Shown piece by piece: positions 52,220-61,599 of a stretch of 64,000 bases of DNA. The stretch comes from Candidatus Gastranaerophilales bacterium (GTDB lineage: Bacteria > Cyanobacteriota > Vampirovibrionia > Gastranaerophilales > Gastranaerophilaceae). The stretch's first letter is position 1, and every line of letters starts with the position of its first letter. Under the pieces are notes generated by a model. That model searched no databases. It was not told where the DNA came from and worked only from the letters and a program-made list of their open reading frames with translations. Position numbers and translations under genes: made by a program. The stretch spans positions 1 to 64,000 of the forward strand of contig CALUTJ010000007.1 of the NCBI GenBank assembly GCA_944323685.1, written 5' to 3'.

Positions 52220-53656
52220 ATGTTGAAATTATTTAATACTTATTCAAATACAATTGAAGAATTTGTTCCGATTAGCGGAAATCACGTAAATATGTATGTA
52301 TGCGGGCCTACCGTTTATGATCATCCTCATCTCGGACATGCGCGCTGCTATATTACGTGGGATGTTGTATACAGGTATTTAAAATTTTTAGGCTATGACG
52401 TAAAATACTGCCGCAATGTTACGGATGTTGACGATAAAATTCTCAACAAATCCGTTAAAGAAAATTGCACGCCTGATGAAATTGCAAAAAAATATTATGA
52501 TATTTTCTCCGAGTCAATGAAAAAGCTTAACAACCTTAAACCGGATGTAGAGCCTTTTGCAACAAAGACACTCGGGGATATGATAAAAATGGTTAAAACT
52601 TTAATAGAAAAAGGTTATGCTTATGAGGCAGACGGTGATGTCTATTTCAGGGTGAAAAAATTCCCCAGATACGGATATTTAAGCAAACAGCCGATAGATG
52701 ACCTTGAAGCCGGGGCGAGGGTTGAGACATCTTCCATTAAAGAAGACCCGCTTGACTTTGCGCTGTGGAAAAAAGACGAAAAATTCGGCTACAAAAGTCC
52801 GTGGGGTATAGGCCGCCCGGGGTGGCACATAGAATGTTCGGCAATGAGCAAAAAACATCTTGCTGATGAAATTGATATTCACGCAGGCGGTGCTGATTTG
52901 ATTTTTCCGCACCACGAAAACGAAATAGCACAATCCGAATGCGCAAACGGCTGCCGGTTTGTTAAATACTGGCTGCACAACGGTTTTGTTACCATTAATA
53001 AAGAAAAAATGTCAAAATCTCTGGGGAACTTTATAACCATTGACGGTTTGCTTGAAAAATATGACGCAAACACAATCAGATTCTTTATTTTGACAAATAA
53101 TTACAGAATGCCTGTCGAATTTAATGACGAAGCGCTTGAAGCAGCAGCGGCAGGAGCAAAAAGACTCAAAAATGCGGCAAATAACGTACTTGCGTGGGTT
53201 GGCAAAGACGCTTTGATTGAAAATATTGAAGGTGATGAAATCGAAGAGTTTAAAGAAGCAATGAACGATGATTTCAACACCTCAAAAGCGCTGGCAGTCC
53301 TTTTTGAAATTGCTACAAAAGCGAACAAAGCCAAAGATGCAAACAACAAAGATGAGGCAGTTAAGTATATTTCAATGCTTATCAGGCTTGCCCGCGTAAT
53401 GGGGTTTGACTTGGAAAAAGTCGAACTTGATGAAAATCAGCTTAAAGAAAAACTCACTCAAATTATTGATGATTTTGATTTTATTACGGATAAAAATGCG
53501 GATGCCAAGGAGATTATGAATAAGATAATCGAAGTCAGAAACGAGGCCCGTGCTCAAAAAGACTGGGCTGTTGCTGATGCAATAAGAAATTCTCTGGATA
53601 AAATCAACATAGTGTTAAAAGATTCCAAAGAAGGAACGTTTTTTGAATTAAAATAG
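52220..53656 (+). CDS. cysS: Cysteinyl-tRNA synthetase
   Basis: This 478-residue class I synthetase has YVCGPTVYDHPHLGHAR (zinc Cys and HIGH signature, about 27-43), CRNVTDVDDKI, GRPGWHIECSAMS (zinc ligand Cys), FPHHENEIAQSE and KMSKSLGN (about 266-273). It charges tRNA-Cys in the cytoplasm. It is the first gene of a run with coaE, a small membrane protein and a GT-C protein, with gaps of 26 bp or overlaps. A structured leader lies upstream. Confidence 0.98.
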   Translation: MLKLFNTYSNTIEEFVPISGNHVNMYVCGPTVYDHPHLGHARCYITWDVVYRYLKFLGYDVKYCRNVTDVDDKILNKSVKENCTPDEIAKKYYDIFSESMKKLNNLKPDVEPFATKTLGDMIKMVKTLIEKGYAYEADGDVYFRVKKFPRYGYLSKQPIDDLEAGARVETSSIKEDPLDFALWKKDEKFGYKSPWGIGRPGWHIECSAMSKKHLADEIDIHAGGADLIFPHHENEIAQSECANGCRFVKYWLHNGFVTINKEKMSKSLGNFITIDGLLEKYDANTIRFFILTNNYRMPVEFNDEALEAAAAGAKRLKNAANNVLAWVGKDALIENIEGDEIEEFKEAMNDDFNTSKALAVLFEIATKANKAKDANNKDEAVKYISMLIRLARVMGFDLEKVELDENQLKEKLTQIIDDFDFITDKNADAKEIMNKIIEVRNEARAQKDWAVADAIRNSLDKINIVLKDSKEGTFFELK

Positions 53657-53682
53657 TTAACTTACAGAAAGTTGGCAAATGT

Positions 53683-54273
53683 ATGCTAAAATTAGGTCTC
53701 ACAGGCAATATTGCCTCAGGTAAATCAATTGTTCAAAGTTATCTGGAAAAAAAGGGAATTCCGGTTATTGATGCGGACTGGATTTGTCACAGATTGATGG
53801 ATAACGATGAGGAAGTTATCGAAAAGGTTAAAAATCTTTTTCCCGGACAGGATATTTTTCTTGAAGACGGAAGACTCGGCCGACATAAAATAGGGCTGAT
53901 TGTTTTTGCTGACCCTGAAAAAATGGAAGCTTTAGAAGATATTTTGCATCCGCTTGTTGAAAAAAGAATACTTGAATTTTTTGACGAGCACGAAAACGAT
54001 GAAATCGTTGTTGCATCTGTTCCTTTGCTTTTTGAAGAAAACATGCAAAATCTTTTTGACAGAACAATCCTTGTTTGTGCGGATAAAAAGATTCGTCTTC
54101 AACGTTTAATGACCCGCAGAGGATACCCGTTGGAACACGCGCTTGAGCGTATAAATGCACAGGTTTCGCAGGAAGAAAAAAGAAATCTTGCCGATTTTAT
54201 AATTGAAAATAATAACAATCTTATAGAGCTTGAAACTCAGATTGAAAAAACTCTTGAAAGGTTATGGTTATGA
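53683..54273 (+). CDS. coaE: Dephospho-CoA kinase
   Basis: This 196-residue P-loop kinase has GLTGNIASGKSIVQSYL (Walker A, about 4-20), IDADWICHRL and ASVPLLFEENM, all typical of CoaE. It phosphorylates the ribose 3'-OH of dephospho-CoA, the last step of CoA synthesis. Its end overlaps the next gene (ATGA with ATG 54270), so the downstream membrane genes are likely co-translated. Confidence 0.96.
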   Translation: MLKLGLTGNIASGKSIVQSYLEKKGIPVIDADWICHRLMDNDEEVIEKVKNLFPGQDIFLEDGRLGRHKIGLIVFADPEKMEALEDILHPLVEKRILEFFDEHENDEIVVASVPLLFEENMQNLFDRTILVCADKKIRLQRLMTRRGYPLEHALERINAQVSQEEKRNLADFIIENNNNLIELETQIEKTLERLWL

Positions 54274-54722
54274 TATTTAAACTCCATAGAATTCCTGATA
54301 GGTTTATTTTTCGTGTAATTTTTTTGCTGATTATTTTGTGGAATTTAAAATATCTGTTTTTAATTGTTCAGGTGCCGTTTACAATGCTTTTTGTTGATTA
54401 TTTCGGTAAAAACAGTTTTTATTCACAGGTAAATGACATTAAAAACTCTGTTAAAAATATTAAGGATTTTCAAGATGAGGGCAAAATCGGCTTTGTGTCA
54501 GACACTGCACAAAATAGTGTTTTTGATAAGGAAGGTTCGATAAAAAATTTCTATATTGCTCAATATGCAATAGTTCCTTCTGTTTTGAAAAATGATAAGC
54601 TTGAAAATTATGTCATAGGCGCTTATGAAAATTCACATCAAAAGGTGACAGTGCCTGACGGTTTCAAAATTTACAAAAAAATTAACGATAAAACATATAT
54701 ATTTAAAAGGATAGACAAATAA
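54270..54722 (+). CDS. Small membrane-anchored hypothetical protein
   Basis: The protein has 150 residues from ATG 54270 (ATGA overlap with coaE), or 152 from ATG 54264. One N-terminal membrane segment (about 13-38; FIFRVIFLLIILWNLKYLFL) is followed by a soluble alpha/beta domain outside the membrane (about 40-150; KIGFVSDTAQNSVFDKEGSI, VIGAYENSHQK), which has no recognised family. Its stop overlaps the start of the GT-C gene by one base, so it probably serves the same process as that protein. The role is unknown. Confidence 0.72.
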   Translation: MIFKLHRIPDRFIFRVIFLLIILWNLKYLFLIVQVPFTMLFVDYFGKNSFYSQVNDIKNSVKNIKDFQDEGKIGFVSDTAQNSVFDKEGSIKNFYIAQYAIVPSVLKNDKLENYVIGAYENSHQKVTVPDGFKIYKKINDKTYIFKRIDK

Positions 54723-56059
54723 TGACAGGCTCGTTGTTAGGTTTTATACTCGGATTACTGGTTACGCTGTTTAGCGGTTATTTTGCAGTATCAATAATAG
54801 AAAGAGAGATGGAATTAAGGTTTCGTCTATTGTTTGCCATACCTCTCGGATTTGGCATAAATTCTATTCTTTATTTTCTGTTTTTGTGTTTGCATATAAA
54901 CAGCTTTGATTGTTTTAAATGGTTTGAACTTGTACTTACGCTCGTTCTTGCTCTGATTTATTATAATGAAGAAAAACCTGATTTGAGCAAACACAAATTA
55001 AAAAAACTGTCTAACTGGTTTTATCTTTTGAATTTGTATGCAGTTTTGATTTACTTAAAATATTTTATAAACAACCCTATGGGCAGCTGGGACGGTTTTA
55101 GGATATGGAATATAAAAGCAGAGTTTTTGTTTTTGAATAATCCTCTGTGGCAAAATGTGTTTTCACTGCCGCATTTTATGTCCCATAATGACTACCCGAT
55201 GATGATACCGGCAGCAACGGCAAGACTTTGGAACTATACAGGAGCCGAAAACTATATAGTTAATGCGACTATCGGGCTGTTTTTTACTTTCGGACTTGTT
55301 TACCTTTTGTATCAGGCAATTACTTATTTTAAAAGCGAAAAAGCGGCAATTGCTGTAACCTCGGTTTTTATGATACTTGATATATTTCTTGTAAACGGTG
55401 CTGCACAGTGTGCGGATATTCCTTTAGCTTATATGTATTTATGCACAATTGTCAGTCTGTTTTTGTATTTCAGGAAAGAAAAATTTTCTTATATTGTGCT
55501 TTCAATTTTGTTTGCGGCTTTGAGTGCGTGGACAAAGAATGAGGGTATGCTCTTTTTTGCTGTTTATCTTGTATGTATAGCGGGGTATTTTTTAAGCATA
55601 AAAAATATCAAAAAGCTCGGGTTGTTTGCACTGACTGCGCTTATCCCTTTAGTTTTACTTGTTTTGTATAAAAACACAGCACATGCAGCCAATGACCTTA
55701 TTGCCGGATTTGCCGCATTAAAGACTTATAATTTTGCGCTGGATTTGAGCAGATACGAAATTATTTTAAAAACTTTTGTCAAAATGTTTTTCTTAAAATT
55801 CCCGCTGCTTATAGTTCTTTTATTGTTATGTATTAAAGGTTTTAAAGTAAAAGAAATAAACAAAATTCCGTTTAAAATTTCTGTGATTATTTTTGTATTA
55901 ATGACAACCGGATATTTTTGCGTTTATCTGTTTTCACCGCACGACATAACATGGCTTGTACAAAATTCTATGGACAGATTGATTTTACAGCTGTTACCGT
56001 TATTCATGTTCCTGTTTGCGGTTAATTTAAGAATAGGCAAGCCGGACAGCGTAAATTAA
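54722..56059 (+). CDS. Polytopic GT-C-fold glycosyltransferase-like membrane protein
   Basis: This 445-residue protein has about 10-11 membrane segments. The first large loop carries NPMGSWDGFRIWNIKAEFLF (about 120-139), where Asp-containing loops of the GT-C/GT39 class bind lipid-phosphate sugars, then LPHFMSHNDYPMMIPAATAR. SAWTKNEGM (about 261-269) resembles the conserved K-x-E-G of related ArnT-like proteins. It probably transfers a sugar from an undecaprenyl carrier at the outer face of the inner membrane. Donor and acceptor are unknown. The 178-bp repeat copy C begins two bases after its stop. Confidence 0.72.
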   Translation: MTGSLLGFILGLLVTLFSGYFAVSIIEREMELRFRLLFAIPLGFGINSILYFLFLCLHINSFDCFKWFELVLTLVLALIYYNEEKPDLSKHKLKKLSNWFYLLNLYAVLIYLKYFINNPMGSWDGFRIWNIKAEFLFLNNPLWQNVFSLPHFMSHNDYPMMIPAATARLWNYTGAENYIVNATIGLFFTFGLVYLLYQAITYFKSEKAAIAVTSVFMILDIFLVNGAAQCADIPLAYMYLCTIVSLFLYFRKEKFSYIVLSILFAALSAWTKNEGMLFFAVYLVCIAGYFLSIKNIKKLGLFALTALIPLVLLVLYKNTAHAANDLIAGFAALKTYNFALDLSRYEIILKTFVKMFFLKFPLLIVLLLLCIKGFKVKEINKIPFKISVIIFVLMTTGYFCVYLFSPHDITWLVQNSMDRLILQLLPLFMFLFAVNLRIGKPDSVN

Positions 56060-56060
56060 T

Positions 56061-56238
56061 TTGTCCGAGAAAAATTCGTGATAAGGAGCAAAGTGATGTG
56101 AACGAATTTTTGGAGTGTCACATTGTTCACATAGTGAAGCCATTTTTCAGGCTTCACCACAGTTCAGCCGAAAAAGAAGGCAAAGGTGAGCAGTGACGGC
56201 TCGAAGGCTTGAGGCGGCAACTGCGACACTAGATTAGA
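56061..56238 (+). repeat. 178-bp structured dispersed repeat, copy C
   Basis: Same orientation as copy A, starting 2 bases after the stop of the GT-C gene. The variable spot reads TGATG and AGTGTC is intact. Together with copy D (inverted, 63660) it encloses about 7.4 kb holding the efflux operon, skp and a flippase. Confidence 0.9.
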
Positions 56239-56253
56239 TAATATTGTGGTAAA

Positions 56254-57483
56254 TTATTCGTACCTTAAAGCTTCAATCGGATTAAGCAGAGATGCTTTGT
56301 ACGCAGGATAATATCCGAATAAAATCCCGACAATACCGGCAAAGCCGAAGGATATTAACACAGGTACAGGTGAGATTATAACAGTCATTTCAGAGAACAT
56401 ACCGACAATTTTGCTGCCGAGTATACCGACAATTACACCGATAAACCCGCCTGCAAGTGAAAGCAGTAAAGCTTCAAACAAAAATTGAATCCGTATATCC
56501 ATTGCCGTAGCTCCTATTGCCATACGTATGCCTATTTCTTTAGTGCGTTCCGTTACGGAAACCAGCATGATATTCATAATCCCGATACCTCCGACAAGCA
56601 GTGATACAGAGGCAATAGAACCTAATAAAATCGCCATTGTGTTTGAGGCCTGTTTTGCTGTTTCAAGCATCTGGGTAAAGTTTCTTATAGTAAAATCATC
56701 TTCCTTTGTTTTTCCAAGGTTGTGGCGTTCGCGTAAAAGCTCAGTTATTTCTTCCTGAGCTGATTCCAGACTTTCTTCATCTCTTGCCTGAACGCTTATA
56801 TGTTTAACCATACCGGGAAAATCCGTACCGAAAAGTTTTTTCTGTGCCGTTGTTATGGGGATTAAAACGGTATCATCCTGATCCTGCCCCATTCCGTTTT
56901 GGCCTTTTTCTTTTAATATACCGATAATTTTAAACGGCATACCTCCGATACGTACTGTTTTATTAAGCGGGTTCATATCGCCGAAAAGGTTTTCGGCAAC
57001 CGTTGTGCCGAGTATGGCAACTTTTGTTGTGTTTTTTAAGTCATCTTCGCTAATCCCTCTGCCGGATTCGATTTCCCACATTCTTATCGGCATAAAACCG
57101 GGAGTGATACCGTTTACGGTAGTTGACCAGTTCTGGTTTGAGTACACAAGCTGTTGTACCTGACCTACTGTAGGGGCAACCTCCAGTACAGACGGACAAT
57201 GTTTGAGCATTGCTTCGGAATCTTTTATTGTAAGAGTTGGCTGTGTTCCGCTGCCCATCCTGACCCCGCTTGAGGTTGTAGAGCCTGACATTACCATAAG
57301 CAGGTTAGACCCCATTGAGGCGATGTCTTTGTTAATACGCTGTTTGGCGCCTTCTCCTATTGAAAGCATTATGATTACGGCGCTTACACCAATGATTATA
57401 CCGAGGCTTGTCAGTATCGAGCGCATTTTGTTAACTTTAAGAGAACGAAGCGAAATTTTTAAAGTTGATTCAAAATCAATCAT
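56254..57483 (-). CDS. MacB-type ABC transporter permease
   Basis: This 409-residue permease of the MacB/FtsX type has one N-terminal membrane helix (about 22-42; ILTSLGIIIGVSAVIIMLSI), a large periplasmic MacB_PCD domain (about 50-285) and three C-terminal helices (about 285-400), with the conserved MNIMLVSVTERTKEIGIRMAIGA coupling segment. The ATPase is a separate gene overlapping by 4 bp (ATGA). Such permeases move no substrate through themselves but drive a TolC duct mechanically. The substrate here (peptide, drug or lipid) is unknown. Confidence 0.93.
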   Translation of the reverse strand: MIDFESTLKISLRSLKVNKMRSILTSLGIIIGVSAVIIMLSIGEGAKQRINKDIASMGSNLLMVMSGSTTSSGVRMGSGTQPTLTIKDSEAMLKHCPSVLEVAPTVGQVQQLVYSNQNWSTTVNGITPGFMPIRMWEIESGRGISEDDLKNTTKVAILGTTVAENLFGDMNPLNKTVRIGGMPFKIIGILKEKGQNGMGQDQDDTVLIPITTAQKKLFGTDFPGMVKHISVQARDEESLESAQEEITELLRERHNLGKTKEDDFTIRNFTQMLETAKQASNTMAILLGSIASVSLLVGGIGIMNIMLVSVTERTKEIGIRMAIGATAMDIRIQFLFEALLLSLAGGFIGVIVGILGSKIVGMFSEMTVIISPVPVLISFGFAGIVGILFGYYPAYKASLLNPIEALRYE

Positions 57484-58187
57484 TCTCCCCTTACCTCCGT
57501 TCTGTTGTTGTTAATTTCATCGCTGATTATGTTGCCGTCTTTAAAACGAACAATCCTTTTACAATATAGTGCGATATCAGGTTCGTGCGTAACGAGGATT
57601 ATTGTTTTGCCTGAATTATTTAACTTAACAAAAAATTCCATAACTTCGATAGAGGTTTTTGTATCAAGGTTCCCCGTCGGCTCGTCCGCAAGAATAATTG
57701 GGGCATCATTCACAATTGCACGTGCAATGGCTACCCTTTGCTGCTGACCGCCTGACATCTGGTTTGGCAGGTGGTTTTCTCTGTATTCAAGCCCGACTAT
57801 TTTCAACGCGTCTTTTGCTCTTTTTACCCTTTCTTCGGGAGGAACACCTTTGTAAATCATCGGCATTTCAACATTTTCTATTGCCGAAGTACGCGGTATA
57901 AGGTTAAACCCCTGAAAAACAAATCCGAGTTTTCTGTTTCTGATTGTGGAAAGTTCGTTCATTGACATTTTGCTGACATCAATTCCGTCAAGAAAATAAC
58001 TGCCTGAGGTCGGTTTATCAAGGCAGCCGAGTATATTCATACAGGTTGATTTGCCTGAGCCGGATGCTCCCATAATCGCAACAAATTCACCGGTATCAAC
58101 GCTCAAAGACACATCATTAAGCGCGTTGAACGAGGTATCTCCAGTTTCATAAGTTTTTATAAGATGTTGTATTTCTATAAGTTTCAT
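57480..58187 (-). CDS. MacB/LolD-type ABC transporter ATP-binding protein
   Basis: This 235-residue ATPase has GASGSGKST (Walker A, about 40-48), a Q loop (FVFQGFNLIPRTSAIENV), the signature LSGGQQQRVAIARA (written MSGGQQQRVAIARA here), PIILADEPTGNLD (Walker B) and the H loop VTHEPD. It belongs to the LolD/MacB/FtsE class. It pairs with the downstream permease (ATGA overlap) and lies 6 bp from the adaptor gene, so stoichiometric production is likely. Confidence 0.96.
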   Translation of the reverse strand: MKLIEIQHLIKTYETGDTSFNALNDVSLSVDTGEFVAIMGASGSGKSTCMNILGCLDKPTSGSYFLDGIDVSKMSMNELSTIRNRKLGFVFQGFNLIPRTSAIENVEMPMIYKGVPPEERVKRAKDALKIVGLEYRENHLPNQMSGGQQQRVAIARAIVNDAPIILADEPTGNLDTKTSIEVMEFFVKLNNSGKTIILVTHEPDIALYCKRIVRFKDGNIISDEINNNRTEVRGE

Positions 58188-58193
58188 TGCCGT

Positions 58194-59360
58194 TTAAAAC
58201 AACCTCATCGGACGTTTTGACGTTTTAGCGGTTTTGTCATTGTCCGTTCTTTTTCTCAAAATTACTCTGTCTTTTTCTTTAAGCTGGTCAGAGATAATCT
58301 CAGTTCTGTCAGAATCTTTTGCACCTGTTTTTATTGTAATACGCTGAGGTTTGTTATCTTTTATTATCCACAGTCCTTGATCTTTGTATTTTTTACCGCC
58401 CGTGAGCTCTTTATCAGTAAATTTTAAAGCATCAGTCGGTACAGAGATAACATTTTCACGTTTGTTTGTGATAATTGAAACATTTGCAGTCATACCCGGA
58501 ATCATTTTTTGTTCTTTGTTGTCGACATCAACAATTACTGTATAAGTAACAACGTTAGAAACTGTTGTCGGGGCAATACGCACCTCTGTAACTTTGCCGT
58601 GGAATACTTCATCGGCATAGCCGTCAAGGGTGTATTCAACCTCTTGATCCTTTTTGATTTTGCCTATATCGGCTTCCGATACATTAACCTCTATTTGCAT
58701 ATTGGTTAAATCCTGTGCAACCTGAAATAATGTTGGGGTTTGGAAACTTGCCGCAACGGTCTGACCAACGTCAACGGCTCTTGATACAACAATGCCGTCA
58801 ACTGGTGAAACAATTTTTGTATATCTTAAATTTGTCAGGTTATTTTGTAAAGTTGCTTCAGCCTGAGCAATTGTACCCTCTGCTGCCGCAATTTGTGCAA
58901 GGTCTGATTTATAAGTGGCTTCCGCAAGGTCAAGGTCGCTTTTTGCTACATAGTTTTTTGTATAAAGTTTTTTATATCTTTCGTAATTCTTTTTGTCATA
59001 TACAAGCATAGCTTCTATTTTAGCTTTGTTTGAACGTGCTGCAACAAGGTCGCCGCGGGCTTTTTCTACCTGTGCTTGAAACAGAGATGGGTCAATTTGT
59101 GCAAGAAGCTGACCTTTTGTTACTTTAGAGTTATAGTCCACATAAATTTCCTTAATCATACCGGAAACCTGTGAACCAATATCTACGGTATTAACCGGAT
59201 TAACCGTGCCTGAGGCCTCAACGGCTTCAATGATTGTCCGCTTTTTGGCACGTACGGTTACATAGTCAGACATCGGATTCTTTTTAAACCACACGGCAAA
59301 TCCGCTGACAAAAAATACCGCTAACAATATGGAACTTATTATAATTATTTGTTTTTTCAT
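58194..59360 (-). CDS. MacA/HlyD-type periplasmic adaptor
   Basis: In this 388-residue protein one N-terminal membrane anchor (about 5-24; IIIISSILLAVFFVSGFAVW) is followed by the adaptor layout: first lipoyl half (about 60-85; VDIGSQVSGMIKEIYVDYNS), a coiled-coil hairpin (about 100-180), second lipoyl half (VSPVDGIVVSRAVDVGQTV) and beta-barrel domains. It links the MacB-type permease to the TolC protein. The start overlaps the tolC stop (ATGA). Confidence 0.95.
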   Translation of the reverse strand: MKKQIIIISSILLAVFFVSGFAVWFKKNPMSDYVTVRAKKRTIIEAVEASGTVNPVNTVDIGSQVSGMIKEIYVDYNSKVTKGQLLAQIDPSLFQAQVEKARGDLVAARSNKAKIEAMLVYDKKNYERYKKLYTKNYVAKSDLDLAEATYKSDLAQIAAAEGTIAQAEATLQNNLTNLRYTKIVSPVDGIVVSRAVDVGQTVAASFQTPTLFQVAQDLTNMQIEVNVSEADIGKIKKDQEVEYTLDGYADEVFHGKVTEVRIAPTTVSNVVTYTVIVDVDNKEQKMIPGMTANVSIITNKRENVISVPTDALKFTDKELTGGKKYKDQGLWIIKDNKPQRITIKTGAKDSDRTEIISDQLKEKDRVILRKRTDNDKTAKTSKRPMRLF

Positions 59361-60883
59361 CTTACCCCCATTGATTTTTGGAACTGTTCTTTTGCGACGT
59401 TATAATCAAACACCGCCTGAACAAAAGCCAGCTGGGCATTGTTGTAGTTTGTCTGTGCCTGCTGTAATTCAATAAAGTCACCCAGACCAACTGTATATCT
59501 GCCGTCTGCAAGCTCAAAGTTTTCTAATGTTTGTTGTACTTTTTGTGCCATCAACGGAATCTTTTTCTGTAGTACAACCATATTTACATAATTGTTTTTA
59601 ACTTCAAAGTGAATATTTTTTTTAGAAAGATCAATGTTTTCTTCAGCCATTTCAAGATAAGATTTTCCCTGAGCAATGCTGTATTTCATATCCATGAAAT
59701 TAAGTGTCGGGAAATTGAGCGTTACGCCTACATTAAAGCCAGTATTAGATACATCGCTGTTTTTTCTGTAGTTATAACCTGCATTGGCGCCTAAAACAGG
59801 CAGATAAGAACGTTTTATTGCTTTTAAAGATTCTTTTTGCGCTCTTTCTACCATAAGCAGGGATTTTAAATCCGGTCTGTTTTCGTAAGCCTTTTGTATT
59901 GCTTCGTCAACAGGCATTATTAAAGGCTGAAATTTATAATTTTGCAAAATATCCTGCTTTTCAATACCAGAGGTCAAAATTGCTGTTTGTTCGTATTCTT
60001 TGCTGCCGCTTTTTTTAACGGTACTGACATTAACTTCTTGCTTTTGAGCAGGTTTGCTCCTTTGAAAATTAAAACTTTCTGTGTTTTTTAAAGTGTAATC
60101 AGGTGCATCCGGATAATACATTGCATTGTTGAGGTTAACAAGTGCGTTTTGATACTGCCCCTGAGCGTCAATAAGGGAAATTTTTGCATCAGTCAGGTAT
60201 ACCTGAGCGTTTACAACATCTATTTTAGATTTTAACCCTTCTTTAAACAGAGCGTTTGTTCTGTCATAATTAAGTTTATTAATCCTTACGGAACGCTCAA
60301 AAACATCCTGATTAGCCAGAGCCGCGAGGGCCTCAAAATACGCCATCTTGACTCTGTATACCGTGTTTAAAATAGTATTTTCAAGATCATAGCCGACAGA
60401 TTCTCTGTTGTATTTTTGCATATTTATACGTGCAATGGTGGAGCCGAAATCCCAGATAAGCTGGTTAACACCGAGGTTAAGTTGATAATAGTTGTTATCA
60501 GAGGAGGTACTGCCGCCTTGATTGTAGAATCCTCCGCCTCGTCCGCTGTTTTTATTGTGCTGGGAGGTAAAACCGTTACCGATTGTAAGGTTTGGAAAAT
60601 AATCGGATTTTGCAAGTCCTACTTGAGAATTAGCAATGTCTTTCTGGGTTTTTGCAAGTTTTATATTCGGGTCATTGGCCAGTGCAATGTTTATGCAATC
60701 TTCAAGTGAATATTCAACCTGTTTGTTTACTTCCGCAGTCATTTGTACTGCGGGTTTGTTATTGTTGTTTTTAGGTTTATTCTTTTTAAAAGGAATCGAA
60801 AACGCATATGCACCGGAAAACAGCTGACAGCTCATAAACGCCATCAAAAGTATTGCGCTTATACTTTTTTTACGGAGAAACAT
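59357..60883 (-). CDS. TolC-family outer membrane efflux protein
   Basis: The frame opens at 60964, but ATG 60883 gives a normal signal peptide (MFLRKKSISAILLMAFMSCQ...GAYAFS), so 60883 is preferred; no start has a clear Shine-Dalgarno. Two OEP repeats are visible (about 65-250 and 315-500), with heptad-rich helices such as LEDCINIALANDPNIKLAKT and YSLAQGKSY-type segments. It forms the trimeric outer-membrane duct and is the first gene of tolC-macA-ATPase-permease. A Ser/Gly-rich loop with GRGGGFYNQGGS is unusual but compatible with an external loop. Confidence 0.94.
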   Translation of the reverse strand: MFLRKKSISAILLMAFMSCQLFSGAYAFSIPFKKNKPKNNNNKPAVQMTAEVNKQVEYSLEDCINIALANDPNIKLAKTQKDIANSQVGLAKSDYFPNLTIGNGFTSQHNKNSGRGGGFYNQGGSTSSDNNYYQLNLGVNQLIWDFGSTIARINMQKYNRESVGYDLENTILNTVYRVKMAYFEALAALANQDVFERSVRINKLNYDRTNALFKEGLKSKIDVVNAQVYLTDAKISLIDAQGQYQNALVNLNNAMYYPDAPDYTLKNTESFNFQRSKPAQKQEVNVSTVKKSGSKEYEQTAILTSGIEKQDILQNYKFQPLIMPVDEAIQKAYENRPDLKSLLMVERAQKESLKAIKRSYLPVLGANAGYNYRKNSDVSNTGFNVGVTLNFPTLNFMDMKYSIAQGKSYLEMAEENIDLSKKNIHFEVKNNYVNMVVLQKKIPLMAQKVQQTLENFELADGRYTVGLGDFIELQQAQTNYNNAQLAFVQAVFDYNVAKEQFQKSMGVR

Positions 60884-61113
60884 TTTATTATTCAACTCTG
60901 ATTTTAACCTTGTAACAAATTTTGTTATTAGTATTCTATATAAATTCATTGATATATAAATCATCCTATTATCTTAGATTTTAATCAAGCAGCCCTTTCG
61001 AGTTATTTTGCATCAGCCGGACGGGTTAATATATCTTATGTATTAATAAACGATTTATGTTATAATTTGTTCAAATTTAACGGATAGAATTTTTAATGAC
61101 ACGGAGAAGGAAT

Positions 61114-61596
61114 ATGAAAATTATTGAAAAAATCACATTATTGTCTGCTGCTGCAATTTTAACGCTTTTGTTTGTTCCGGAACTTTCAATTGCTCAAGAA
61201 ACTACTGCCTCTGTTGCCCAAACAAAAAATTATGCTGTTGTTGATGTGAAAAAGGTTGTTAATGCATCCAAAAGTGTTAAAGCCTTAAAAGCGGAAAGAA
61301 AAAAACAAAACGAAGCCATAGCACAGTTTATAAAAGACGGCAATGCTCAATTGAATGCCGAAAAAGACCAGAAGAAAAAAGATGCATTAAAAAAGAGTTT
61401 GAATAACGATTTAAAATATATGACCCAAACTTATGACAAAAAGTATAAAGAAAACCTTGTGAAAGTAAACAGAGAAATTTTGACGGAGATTGCACAAATC
61501 GGTAAAACAAAACAGTATGATCTTATTCTGACAACGGATGCCGTTTTGTACGGCGGTGAAAACATTACGAAGGAAGTTATAAAAGAGGTTAAATAA
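61114..61596 (+). CDS. Skp/OmpH-family periplasmic chaperone
   Basis: ATG 61114 is preferred to 61096 (GGAGAAGG just upstream). The signal peptide is followed by KNYAVVDVKKVVNASKSVKA, the start of the OmpH/Skp domain. A long charged coiled coil (about 50-130) forms a tentacle, and YDLILTTDAVLYGGENITKE closes the domain. Skp holds unfolded outer-membrane proteins, such as the autotransporter here, on the way to the BAM complex. It lies 3 bp upstream of the flippase gene. Confidence 0.88.
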   Translation: MKIIEKITLLSAAAILTLLFVPELSIAQETTASVAQTKNYAVVDVKKVVNASKSVKALKAERKKQNEAIAQFIKDGNAQLNAEKDQKKKDALKKSLNNDLKYMTQTYDKKYKENLVKVNREILTEIAQIGKTKQYDLILTTDAVLYGGENITKEVIKEVK

Positions 61597-61599
61597 TAT